A stretch of DNA of 64,000 bases from Pelagibacteraceae bacterium AG-390-A23 (lineage in GTDB: Bacteria; Pseudomonadota; Alphaproteobacteria; Pelagibacterales; Pelagibacteraceae): assembly GCA_003279775.1 (NCBI GenBank), contig QCGW01000002.1, forward strand, positions 42,289 through 106,288. The letters run 5' to 3'. The notes beneath the pieces are model-generated. The model ran no database searches, had not been told where the DNA came from, and was given only the letters and a program-made list of their open reading frames with translations. Below are positions 44,781-53,027 of this stretch, piece by piece. Each line of letters starts with the position of its first letter. Position 1 is the stretch's first letter. A program made the position numbers and the translations under genes.

Positions 44781-45517
44781 GTATTCTTGAAGTAAATAAT
44801 GTCAGCAAATCTTTTGGGGGAGTAAAAGCTAATGTTGATATTTCAATGAATGTTGAAAAAGGTAAGATAGTTGGATTAATTGGTCCAAATGGTTCTGGAA
44901 AAACAACATTATTCAATTCAATTGTTGGAACTTATCCAATCGACCAAGGCTCAATTAAGTTTAATGGAAAAGAAGTTTCTGAATTGCCAGTTCCGGTTAT
45001 TGCAAAATTAGGTTTATTAAGAACGTTTCAACAGACAAGAATTTACGGAAAATTAAATTGCATAGACAACATGCTTATCAGTCACAAAGGAAGTGATGAA
45101 AGTATGTTTAAATTATTTTCAAAAATACCACAGGAATTAACAGAAAAAGCAGAAAATTTATTGAATTTTGTTGGATTATATCAAAAGAGAAAACTTAGAG
45201 CAGGAGATTTATCTTTTGGTCAGCAAAAACTACTAGAGCTTGCTATGGCTCTAATGAATGAGCCAGAAATGCTTTTGTTAGATGAGCCAACCGCAGGAAT
45301 TAATCCAACCTTAATTAATGGAATTATAGACAGATTAATTAAAGTGAACCAAGATTTTGGAATTACTCTTTTAGTCATAGAACACAACATGAGAGTAATA
45401 ATGCAATTAGCAGAAAATATTTTTTGTCTAGCTCATGGTAAGATGTTGGCAAACGGATCGCCAGATGAAATTAAAAACGATAAGCGAGTTGTCGACGCAT
45501 ATTTAGGAGCGCAATAA
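44777..45517 (+). CDS. livG: LIV-type ABC ATPase LivG
   Basis: 246-residue ATPase. Walker A is GPNGSGKTTLFNSIVG, the signature LSFGQQKLLELAMAL and Walker B MLLLDEPTAGI. The LivG-specific tail with GSPDEIKNDKRVVDAYLG is present. The usual LSGGQ is LSFGQ here, which is common in this subfamily. It overlaps livM (ATGA) and livF (TAATG). Confidence 0.93.
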   Translation: MSILEVNNVSKSFGGVKANVDISMNVEKGKIVGLIGPNGSGKTTLFNSIVGTYPIDQGSIKFNGKEVSELPVPVIAKLGLLRTFQQTRIYGKLNCIDNMLISHKGSDESMFKLFSKIPQELTEKAENLLNFVGLYQKRKLRAGDLSFGQQKLLELAMALMNEPEMLLLDEPTAGINPTLINGIIDRLIKVNQDFGITLLVIEHNMRVIMQLAENIFCLAHGKMLANGSPDEIKNDKRVVDAYLGAQ

Positions 45518-46302
45518 TGTCAAATCAATATGAAGTTTTAGGTAAAGCGCCAACACCGGAAGATTTAAAAAAACTATCTCCAGATGAAATACATTTAACA
45601 ATTAAAAATTTAAATGCTGGATATGGAAAAATGGAAATTCTGCATAATTTTGACTTGTTTGTAAATAAGGCTCAATCATTATGTTTGATTGGACCGAATG
45701 GAGCAGGTAAATCTACAATACTCCATTCGATATATGGGTTTACAAATATTTTTTCAGGTCAAATAGAAATAGATGGTAAAGAAATTACAAATCTAACACC
45801 AGCTGAAAAATTAAAGTCAGTTGGAATTGCATATATTTTACAAGACAACTCTGTCTTTCCAGATATGACGGTAGAGGAAAATTTACTGATGGGTGGCTAC
45901 ATAAAAGATAAAACAGAGGAATCTTTTGAAGAAGCAGAGAGAATATTAGAAAAATATGAAAGGCTTAGAAACAGAAGAAGCCAACCCGCAAAAGTATTAT
46001 CTGGTGGAGAAAGAAGATTATTGGAAATATCAAGAGCTTTAGTGATGAAACCGTCAGTATTACTTGTTGACGAACCTTCAATTGGTTTGGAACCAAGATA
46101 TATTGATATGGTTTTTGAAATTTTAGGAGATCTTCAACAAAATGAAAAAAAAACAATCATTCTAGTTGAGCAAAATGCCAAAAAAGGATTGGAGTTTGCA
46201 GATATAGGATACGTTTTAGTATCTGGGCAAACTGCAATAGCAGGTAAAGGAGACGATTTACTTCAAAACCCTGATGTTGGTAGACTGTTCCTAGGTGGAT
46301 AA
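45517..46302 (+). CDS. livF: LIV-type ABC ATPase LivF
   Basis: 261 residues. Walker A GPNGAGKSTILHSIYG, signature LSGGERRLLEISRAL, Walker B VLLVDEPSIGLEP. Compared with most LivF it has an N-terminal extension of about 25 residues (SNQYEVLGKAPTPEDLKKLS) before the domain starts at LTIKNLNAGYGKMEIL. Its stop shares a base with azlC, so the AzlCD exporter subunits may be co-transcribed with the importer. Confidence 0.92.
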   Translation: MSNQYEVLGKAPTPEDLKKLSPDEIHLTIKNLNAGYGKMEILHNFDLFVNKAQSLCLIGPNGAGKSTILHSIYGFTNIFSGQIEIDGKEITNLTPAEKLKSVGIAYILQDNSVFPDMTVEENLLMGGYIKDKTEESFEEAERILEKYERLRNRRSQPAKVLSGGERRLLEISRALVMKPSVLLVDEPSIGLEPRYIDMVFEILGDLQQNEKKTIILVEQNAKKGLEFADIGYVLVSGQTAIAGKGDDLLQNPDVGRLFLGG

Positions 46303-47006
46303 TGATTAATAAAAATTTTTTCTTCAAAGGATATAGATCTATATTTACTCACGACAGTCCTGCAATTGCTCTCACTTGTTGTTTTATAGCTATTGGAGCT
46401 CTATTTAAAAATTTAGGTTTTAATATTCAGGAAAGTATTTTTTCAACTGTTTTAACTTATGCTTTACCAGGCTCACTAGTAATGGCTGAGTCCATGTTAA
46501 TTGGAGCATCTCTGTTAAATATTTTTTTGGCGGTTTGGTTTGTTAACGCAAGACTTTACCCTATGGCTGTATCCTTATTCCCGTTGATGATGCACAAAAG
46601 TCAACCTAAATGGAAGTATTACTTTTCTTGTCATTTCATTGCTGTTTCCGCTTGGCTAATCATGAAAAGTAATTATAAAAAAATTCCAAAAGAATACAGA
46701 ATTGATTATTGGATTGGTATTGGAAGTGCAACTATAAGTGTATCGGTTATTGGAACATTTATAGGTTTCTCTTTTTCAGAGTATTTGAATAAAGATATGA
46801 TGATGGGATTAGCAATTCTTAATCCGGTTTATTTTTTATGCATGATGGTTGGGGCATCTAAGACTATACCGGTAGCTCTATCAGTTTTGCTTGGAACTAT
46901 ATTGGGACCAATTATTTATTTATTCTCACCAGAGTGGTCAATTTTGTTAGCAGGTGTAATTGGTGGAACCATAGCTTATCTAGTAGGAGAGCACAGTGTC
47001 AGCTAA
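46302..47006 (+). CDS. azlC: AzlC-family branched-chain amino acid exporter large subunit
   Basis: 234-residue membrane protein with about seven or eight helices. Family features are the N-terminal GYRSIFTHDSPAIALTCCFIAIGALFKNLGF, then the LPGSLVMAESMLIGA block and ARLYPMAVSLFPLM. With AzlD it exports branched-chain amino acids. It is linked by TAATG to the LIV ATPase and overlaps azlD by 11 bases. Confidence 0.88.
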   Translation: MINKNFFFKGYRSIFTHDSPAIALTCCFIAIGALFKNLGFNIQESIFSTVLTYALPGSLVMAESMLIGASLLNIFLAVWFVNARLYPMAVSLFPLMMHKSQPKWKYYFSCHFIAVSAWLIMKSNYKKIPKEYRIDYWIGIGSATISVSVIGTFIGFSFSEYLNKDMMMGLAILNPVYFLCMMVGASKTIPVALSVLLGTILGPIIYLFSPEWSILLAGVIGGTIAYLVGEHSVS

Positions 47007-47319
47007 TATCGTTTACGCAATCCTTGTTACGTCCCTAGCAACATTTTTGTCTAGATTTTTGGGAGCTCTTACATCTGAAGGTATAAAAGAAACCTCTAAA
47101 CTTTTTAAGTGGTTTAATTGTTTAGCTTATGCAACATTAGCAGCACTAATAGCTAGAACTATAATTTTTCCAGCTGGTGTTTTGGTAGATGCTAGTTATT
47201 CAAGCAGATTTCTTGTTGTGCTGTTATCTTTAGTTGTTTTTTTTATTTCAAAGAAAAACTTTGTTTATCCTACAATTTTCTCAGCTATTTGTATGGCAAT
47301 ACTTAATAATTATATCTGA
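46996..47319 (+). CDS. azlD: AzlD-family exporter small subunit
   Basis: 107 residues, four helices, starting at a GTG at 46996 inside the azlC end (VSANIVYAILVTSLATFLSRFLG). The early TFLSRFLG and the LAYATLAALIARTIIFPAG segment match AzlD. It is the natural partner of AzlC and completes the importer/exporter gene run. Confidence 0.86.
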   Translation: MSANIVYAILVTSLATFLSRFLGALTSEGIKETSKLFKWFNCLAYATLAALIARTIIFPAGVLVDASYSSRFLVVLLSLVVFFISKKNFVYPTIFSAICMAILNNYI

Positions 47320-47358
47320 TTAGATTGATTTATAAAATAAGGTAAAATAAAATTTAGA

Positions 47359-48270
47359 ATGCAAAAAATTACAGGCATAGACATTCAAAAACACGATAAA
47401 TCAAATAGGATTATAAAAATTAGTTTAGATAATGATATTATAGATAAATTAATTTTCCCATTTAATAAATTTGATTTAACAGCGTTGGAGTTAAAACCAT
47501 TTACAAGATTTACTTTAGCAAAAAGTTTAGATGATTTAACAGATAATAAATTAAGCAAATTAATGAACTCAATTATTAGAGATAGATCTACAGGTTGCTT
47601 TATTATTGGACCAAAAAATATAACTGCAAAAATTAATGATACATTTTTAGTTAAGTTATCAACTGCAATAGCTCATTTAATTGGTGTACCAAATCATGAT
47701 GCAATGGCAGGAAAATACTATGCTCGTTTTCATGTAAAACATGAAGATACTAGCGACTCTTACTTAAGAAAAGCTTATAGAAATATGGATCTTCATACAG
47801 ATGGGACATATGTTAAAGATGTAACAGATTGGTTAATCATGACAAAAATTGATGAGCAAAATGTTGAAGGTGGAGAAACAGTTATGCTACACCTTGATGA
47901 CTGGGAGCATTGTGATGATTTATATAATGATCCAGTAGGGAGACAAAATTTTGTTTGGGGGTCACCAAAAAGTAAAAATATTGATTACAAGGTAGAGCAC
48001 CCAGTCTTTTCGCCTGATAAAGAGGGAAGACCAACAATATCCTACATAGATCAATTTCCAGAACCACAAAATATGGACCAAGGAAATTTTTTACAAAGAT
48101 TATCTGATGGATTAGAGGAAAGTAAAAATAAAATAATTACAAAGTTACCCACTGGATTCTCTGTGATTGCAAATAATTATTTCTGGCTTCATGGAAGAAA
48201 ACCCTTCAAAGAAAACAAGGAATTAAGCAGAGAATTACTAAGAATTAGAGGTTCTTTTTTTGTTAATTAA
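47359..48270 (+). CDS. glaH: Glutarate 2-hydroxylase, CsiD/GlaH family
   Basis: Fe(II)/2-oxoglutarate-dependent oxygenase that hydroxylates glutarate to L-2-hydroxyglutarate in lysine/5-aminovalerate breakdown. Family marks: MDLHTDGTYVKDVTDWLIM with metal ligands His146 and Asp148, GGETVMLHLDDWE, distal His278 in YFWLHGRKPF, and the 2-oxoglutarate Arg in LLRIRGSFF near the end. 303 residues, slightly shorter at the N terminus than E. coli CsiD. The usual partner LhgO (2-hydroxyglutarate oxidase) is not in the window. Its place between two amino acid transport clusters fits use of an imported amino acid or diacid. Confidence 0.87.
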   Translation: MQKITGIDIQKHDKSNRIIKISLDNDIIDKLIFPFNKFDLTALELKPFTRFTLAKSLDDLTDNKLSKLMNSIIRDRSTGCFIIGPKNITAKINDTFLVKLSTAIAHLIGVPNHDAMAGKYYARFHVKHEDTSDSYLRKAYRNMDLHTDGTYVKDVTDWLIMTKIDEQNVEGGETVMLHLDDWEHCDDLYNDPVGRQNFVWGSPKSKNIDYKVEHPVFSPDKEGRPTISYIDQFPEPQNMDQGNFLQRLSDGLEESKNKIITKLPTGFSVIANNYFWLHGRKPFKENKELSRELLRIRGSFFVN

Positions 48271-48302
48271 TTCAATATAATCAATATAAAGTATCCGAAA
48301 TT

Positions 48303-49070
48303 ATGAATTTAGGTTTTATTGGTACGGGAAAAATTGCAGCTTCAGTGATTACTGGAATATGTAAATCAAAAATTTCTTATAAGAAAATAATTATTTCACC
48401 AAGAAATAAAAAAATAGCTCATGGGCTAAAAAGAAAGTATAAAAAAATAGTTATTGCTAAGGACAATCAGCAAATTGTAGATCAGTCTAATTGGGTATTT
48501 TTATCTGTTACACCTACTGTCGGTGAAAAAATTATTAAAGATTTAAAATTTAAATCGACCCAAACTGTTGTTAGTTTTATTTCGACAATTACTTTATCTC
48601 AATTAAAGAAAGCAATTAAAGTAAGAGCAAAAATTGTGAGAGCAATACCTCTGCCTCCGATTTCGTTAAAGAAAGGTCCTGTACCTATTTGTCCCCCTAA
48701 TTCAAAAGTGAAAGCTTTTTTCAACAACTTGGGCACAACTGTAGAAATTAAGAATGAAAAATCGTCTATAAATTTTTGGTCAACCTCTGGCATGATGGCG
48801 CCTTTTTATGAGATGTTGAGAGTAATGACTGATTGGTTGGTAAAAAGAGGGGTAAAAAGAAATAATGCTCAAAAATATATTACTTCTTTATTTTTAGCTT
48901 TATCTGAAGATGCTGTAGTAAATTCAAAAGAAAATTTAAAGAATTTAGTAAAAGAGTCTCAAACGCCAAAAGGTTTAAATGAACAAGGTGTTAAAGAATT
49001 AACTAAAGCTGGATTTTATAAATCTCTAGAAAAAACTTTAAACAGTATTCACAAAAGACTAAATAAATAA
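48303..49070 (+). CDS. Pyrroline-5-carboxylate reductase-like protein
   Basis: 255 residues with the ProC-type NAD(P) fold start LGFIGTGKIAASVITGI. SVTPTVGEKIIKDLKF and VSFISTITLSQLKKAIKV follow, and VRAIPLPPISLKKGPV corresponds to the VR(A/C)MPNTP block of ProC. The C-terminal dimerisation helices are present but divergent (KESQTPKGLNEQGVKEL). Proline synthesis is possible, but the changed substrate block (PLPPIS for PNTPA) makes a different imine or keto substrate just as likely. Confidence 0.78.
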   Translation: MNLGFIGTGKIAASVITGICKSKISYKKIIISPRNKKIAHGLKRKYKKIVIAKDNQQIVDQSNWVFLSVTPTVGEKIIKDLKFKSTQTVVSFISTITLSQLKKAIKVRAKIVRAIPLPPISLKKGPVPICPPNSKVKAFFNNLGTTVEIKNEKSSINFWSTSGMMAPFYEMLRVMTDWLVKRGVKRNNAQKYITSLFLALSEDAVVNSKENLKNLVKESQTPKGLNEQGVKELTKAGFYKSLEKTLNSIHKRLNK

Positions 49071-49075
49071 ATCAA

Positions 49076-49864
49076 ATGTCTGAAAATATTTTAGAGATTA
49101 ATAATTTAAGTAAATATTTTGGTGGATTAGCTGCAGTTTCAGATTGTTCAATAAAAGTTAAAAGAGGAACTATCACTGGTATCATTGGGCCAAATGGATC
49201 TGGTAAAACCACTTTATTCAATTTAATTGCTGGAAATTTAAAATCTTCTGGTGGTAATGTTGTTTTTGATGATGAAAATATTACTGATGTTCCATCTTAT
49301 GAATTATTTTCTAAAGGGTTGTTAAGAACATTTCAAATTGCACATGAGTTTTCAAATTTATCTGTTTTAGAAAATTTAATGATGGTTCCAGGAAATCAAT
49401 CTGGAGAAAAAATAATGACAGCATTATTTAAACCAGGTTTAGTTGCCCAAGAAGAGGCTGTGGTTAAAGAGAAAGCAAAAGAAGTTGTTGAATTTTTAAA
49501 TTTAGGACATTTATCAAATGAGCTTGCTGGAAACCTTTCAGGTGGACAAAAAAAATTACTAGAACTTGGAAGAACCATGATGGTTGATGCAAAATTAGTA
49601 TTATTAGATGAAGTAGGGGCTGGAGTTAACAGAACTTTGTTAAAAGATCTTGGAACTGCAATAGAAAAGTTAAATAAAGAAAAAGGTTATACTTTTTGTA
49701 TGATTGAACATGATATGGATTTTATTGGAAGATTATGTGATCCAGTGATTGTAATGGCTGAGGGGTCAGTATTATTCGAAGGAAGTGTTGAAGAAGCAAA
49801 AAAAGATGAGAAAGTTATCGAAAGCTATCTTGGAAGAGGATCAAAATTAAAGGATACAAATTAA
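49076..49864 (+). CDS. livG: LIV-type ABC ATPase LivG, second system
   Basis: 262 residues. Walker A GPNGSGKTTLFNLIAG, signature LSGGQKKLLELGRTM, and Walker B LVLLDEVGAGVN, where the usual DEP(T/M) has become DEVG. The tail VEEAKKDEKVIESYLGRG is LivG-type. It starts six bases after the ProC-like gene and shares a base with the next ATPase. It is the first of four genes of a second importer. Confidence 0.92.
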   Translation: MSENILEINNLSKYFGGLAAVSDCSIKVKRGTITGIIGPNGSGKTTLFNLIAGNLKSSGGNVVFDDENITDVPSYELFSKGLLRTFQIAHEFSNLSVLENLMMVPGNQSGEKIMTALFKPGLVAQEEAVVKEKAKEVVEFLNLGHLSNELAGNLSGGQKKLLELGRTMMVDAKLVLLDEVGAGVNRTLLKDLGTAIEKLNKEKGYTFCMIEHDMDFIGRLCDPVIVMAEGSVLFEGSVEEAKKDEKVIESYLGRGSKLKDTN

Positions 49865-50571
49865 TGGCATATTTTGAAGGAATAGAAATGACAGGTGGTT
49901 ATGGTAATGGTCCTGACATTATTAGTTCGTGTTCAGTAAATGTTAATAAAGGTGAAATAGTTTCTATTTTAGGTCCTAATGGAGCTGGTAAATCAACTGC
50001 CATGAAAGCAATGTTGGGTTTATTAAATTTAAAATCTGGATCAGTAAAGATTGATGGTAAGGATATTTCAAAATTATCTCCTCAAGATCGAGTTAAACAA
50101 GGTATTTCTTTTGTCCCTCAGACTAAAAATGTTTTTGCAGGTATGACTGTTGAAGAAAATTTAGAAATGGGAGCATTTCTTGTTGAGGATGAAATCAAAA
50201 ATATAATCGAGGAAATTTACGAATTGTTCCCAATTTTAAGAGAGAAAAGAAATCAGATGGTTGGTGAACTTTCTGGAGGTCAAAGACAACAAGTGGCTCT
50301 AGGTAGAGCTTTAATGATTAAGCCTACTGTTTTAATGTTAGATGAGCCAACTGCCGGTGTATCACCAATTGTGATGGACGAATTATTTGATCATATTGTA
50401 AAAGTAAAAAGAACAAACGTTGCTATCTTAATGGTAGAACAAAATGCAAAACAAGCATTAAGCATTTCAGATAGGGGCTACGTTCTGGTTACTGGAGAAA
50501 ATCGTTATTCAGGAACTGGAAAAGAATTATTAGACGATCCAAGAGTAAGAAGCTCTTTTTTAGGAGGGTAA
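49864..50571 (+). CDS. livF: LIV-type ABC ATPase LivF, second system
   Basis: 235 residues. Walker A GPNGAGKSTAMKAMLG, signature LSGGQRQQVALGRAL, Walker B VLMLDEPTAGVSP, and the LivF-specific VEQNAKQALSISDRGYVLVTG. A one-base gap separates it from the permease gene. No N-terminal extension, unlike the first LivF of the window. Confidence 0.93.
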   Translation: MAYFEGIEMTGGYGNGPDIISSCSVNVNKGEIVSILGPNGAGKSTAMKAMLGLLNLKSGSVKIDGKDISKLSPQDRVKQGISFVPQTKNVFAGMTVEENLEMGAFLVEDEIKNIIEEIYELFPILREKRNQMVGELSGGQRQQVALGRALMIKPTVLMLDEPTAGVSPIVMDELFDHIVKVKRTNVAILMVEQNAKQALSISDRGYVLVTGENRYSGTGKELLDDPRVRSSFLGG

Positions 50572-50572
50572 T

Positions 50573-51583
50573 ATGGATTTTGTAAATGCAATAATTCTTT
50601 TATTAAATTATATTTTCATTCCTGCATTAACTTATGGTTCTCAATTAGCGCTTGGTGCAATATTTGTAACACTTATCTATGGAATTTTAAGATTTGCTAA
50701 TTTTGCAACTGGTGACATGATGTCTTTTGGAACCATGGCAACGATTTTATTTACATGGTATTTTCAATCTTTAGGCGTCTCTTTAGGTGTTTTACCCACT
50801 GCTCTGTTAGCTATCCCATTTGGAATTATTTTCATGATTCTTTACATGCTTTTAATAGATAAATTTGTCTTCAAATATTATAGACATCAGAAAAGTCCTC
50901 CAGTTCAGTTTGCAATGGTAAGTATTGGTGTAATGTTTGTAACTCAAGCAGTGGTAAGAATTATAATTGGACCTGGCGATAGAAGATTTTTTGATGGAGA
51001 AAAATTTATTATTAAAGCACGTGAATTTAAGGAGATGACAGGTTTAAATGAAGGTCTTGCATTGAAATCAACTCAAGTCTTAACAATATTTGTTACAATA
51101 GTTTTAGTATCTTTATTGTTTTGGTTTTTAAATAGAACCAAAACTGGAAAAAGTATGAAAGCTTATTCTGATAATGAAGATCTTGCTTTGTTGTCAGGTA
51201 TTGATCCAAAAAAAATAGTTTTAGTTACCTGGGTTATTGCTGGTATTTTAGCCACAATAGGTGGTGCTTTATATGGTTTAGATAAAAGTTTTAAACCATT
51301 TACTTATTTTAATAATATGCTTCCTATTTTTGCTGCAGCAATTGTTGGAGGAATTGGAAATCCATTTGGAGCTTTTTTAGGTGGATATGTAATTGCTTTT
51401 TCAGAAATTTTATTAACTTATGCCTATAAGAAATTTTTTATGTATGTTTTACCAGAAAGTATGGAGCCAAATAGTTTAGTTCAGTTACTGTCTACAGATT
51501 ACAAGTTCGCAGTCTCCTTCTCTATATTGGTAATAGTTTTAATTTATCGACCTTCGGGAATATTTAAGGGGAAAGTATTGTGA
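50573..51583 (+). CDS. livH: LIV-type ABC permease LivH, second system
   Basis: 336 residues and about eight helices. YGSQLALGAIFVTLIYGILRFANFATGDMMSFG is the N-terminal signature. The coupling loop reads FLNRTKTGKSMKAYSDNEDLALLSGIDPKKI, and GGIGNPFGAFLGGYVIAFSEI lies near the end. A longer loop of about 40 residues (GDRRFFDGEKFIIKAREFKE) enlarges a periplasmic region compared with the first LivH. The stop overlaps the GTG of livM. Confidence 0.92.
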   Translation: MDFVNAIILLLNYIFIPALTYGSQLALGAIFVTLIYGILRFANFATGDMMSFGTMATILFTWYFQSLGVSLGVLPTALLAIPFGIIFMILYMLLIDKFVFKYYRHQKSPPVQFAMVSIGVMFVTQAVVRIIIGPGDRRFFDGEKFIIKAREFKEMTGLNEGLALKSTQVLTIFVTIVLVSLLFWFLNRTKTGKSMKAYSDNEDLALLSGIDPKKIVLVTWVIAGILATIGGALYGLDKSFKPFTYFNNMLPIFAAAIVGGIGNPFGAFLGGYVIAFSEILLTYAYKKFFMYVLPESMEPNSLVQLLSTDYKFAVSFSILVIVLIYRPSGIFKGKVL

Positions 51584-52950
51584 GAAAAAACCTAAATGTA
51601 ATTGCAGCTTACAGTATCATGATGGTGCTCATTCTGATGGTTGGGATATTTCAGTCTTGGAACATAGCATTATCAATATTTAATCTTTGTTTGATTTCTG
51701 CAGTTATGACAATGGGTGCAAATATTCAATGGGGATATGCTGGCTTAATTAATTTTGGAATTATGGGTTACACAGCTTTAGGTGGTTTAGCTGCAGTATT
51801 GATATCTGTCGATCCTGTTCAAGAAGCATGGAGAGCAGGAGGTTTCGACATTTTAATGTCATTATGGCTTATAGTAGTAATGGTATTAGTTATAAGGTTT
51901 ATTTTAAAAAGATTTGAAAAATCAAAAATCAGAACATACAGCATAGCTGCAATAATAGTTTCAGGTATTTTGCTTATTAGATTTTCTGCAGAGCCAGGCA
52001 TAGAAGCAATTGAAGCAGTAGATCCAGCTAAAACTGGTTTCTTAGGAGGATTTGGATTACCAATTATATTTTCTTGGATAGTTGGAGCTCTTTTTGCGGG
52101 GGGTTTAGCTTTTATAGTTGGAAAAGTTGCACTTGGTCTTAGAGCAGATTATTTAGCAATTGCCACTCTACTTATTTCTGAAATTGTTATTGCAATTATT
52201 AAACATGAAGATTGGCTCACAAGAGGGGTCAAAAATGTTATTGGATTAAAAAGACCTGCACCTTATGAAGTAGATCTGCAAACTACTGATTGGTTTATTA
52301 AATTAGTTGAAAAGTTTAATGCAGGAAAATTAAGTGTAATTGAGAATTTAGCTGATAGACAAGCTGCTTTAAACCAACTTGTTATTGAAGGTTCATCAGT
52401 ATTTGTAAAACTGTGTTATTCAGGATTATTTTTAGTAGTAGTAATTATTCTTTTAATTTTAACTCAAAAGGCTCTTTATTCTCCATGGGGAAGAATGATG
52501 AGGGCAATTAGAGATAATGAGGAAGCTGCAAATGCAATGGGTAAAAATGTTGTTAAGCAACATTTATTAATTTTTATTTTAGGTTCAGCTATAGTTGGAG
52601 TTGCTGGTGCAATGTTGGTTACACAAGATGGTCTATTTACTCCAGGAAGTTATAGACCCATGAGATATACGTTCTTAATTTGGGTGATGGTAATTGTTGG
52701 AGGAAGTGGAAATAATTTTGGGGCAATTTTAGGAGGATTTGTTGTTTGGTTCTTATGGATTGAAGCTGCACCAATATCATTATTCTTAATAAACTTTTTC
52801 ACTGCGGGAATTCCTGAAACAAATGCACTCAAAGCTCATTTAATTGAAAGTGTTCCTTATTTCAGATTTTTACTGATGGGATTAGGATTGTTGTTTATTA
52901 TGAGGTATCGACCTAAAGGTATACTTCCAGAAAAAATAGAAATAAAGTAA
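51580..52950 (+). CDS. livM: LIV-type ABC permease LivM, second system
   Basis: 456 residues, about 100 more than the first LivM. The family core LISAVMTMGANIQWGYAGLINFGIMGYTALGG and the coupling loop SPWGRMMRAIRDNEEAANAMGKNVVKQ are normal. Extra length sits in two regions: about residues 85-155, with additional hydrophobic stretches (WLIVVMVLVIRFILKRF), and about 215-265 (KRPAPYEVDLQTTDWFIKL). It starts at a GTG overlapping the livH stop. No binding-protein gene follows on this strand; the candidate is at 54228-55418 on the other strand. Confidence 0.91.
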   Translation: MRKNLNVIAAYSIMMVLILMVGIFQSWNIALSIFNLCLISAVMTMGANIQWGYAGLINFGIMGYTALGGLAAVLISVDPVQEAWRAGGFDILMSLWLIVVMVLVIRFILKRFEKSKIRTYSIAAIIVSGILLIRFSAEPGIEAIEAVDPAKTGFLGGFGLPIIFSWIVGALFAGGLAFIVGKVALGLRADYLAIATLLISEIVIAIIKHEDWLTRGVKNVIGLKRPAPYEVDLQTTDWFIKLVEKFNAGKLSVIENLADRQAALNQLVIEGSSVFVKLCYSGLFLVVVIILLILTQKALYSPWGRMMRAIRDNEEAANAMGKNVVKQHLLIFILGSAIVGVAGAMLVTQDGLFTPGSYRPMRYTFLIWVMVIVGGSGNNFGAILGGFVVWFLWIEAAPISLFLINFFTAGIPETNALKAHLIESVPYFRFLLMGLGLLFIMRYRPKGILPEKIEIK

Positions 52951-52955
52951 ACATA

Positions 52956-53027
52956 ATGAAATATATTATATTAGGTGCTGCTGCTGCTTGGGCTTTGTAT
53001 ATGGCTGACAAGTATTTATTCTTTTAA
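52956..53027 (+). CDS. 23-residue single-helix microprotein
   Basis: An ATG five bases after livM opens a 23-codon frame, MKYIILGAAAAWALYMADKY then LFF, whose stop shares its A with the MFS start (TAATG). It would span the membrane once, with a lysine at each end. The exact coupling to the next start codon and the plausible membrane profile argue for translation; it may also serve simply to deliver ribosomes to the MFS gene. No known family recognised. Confidence 0.5.
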   Translation: MKYIILGAAAAWALYMADKYLFF

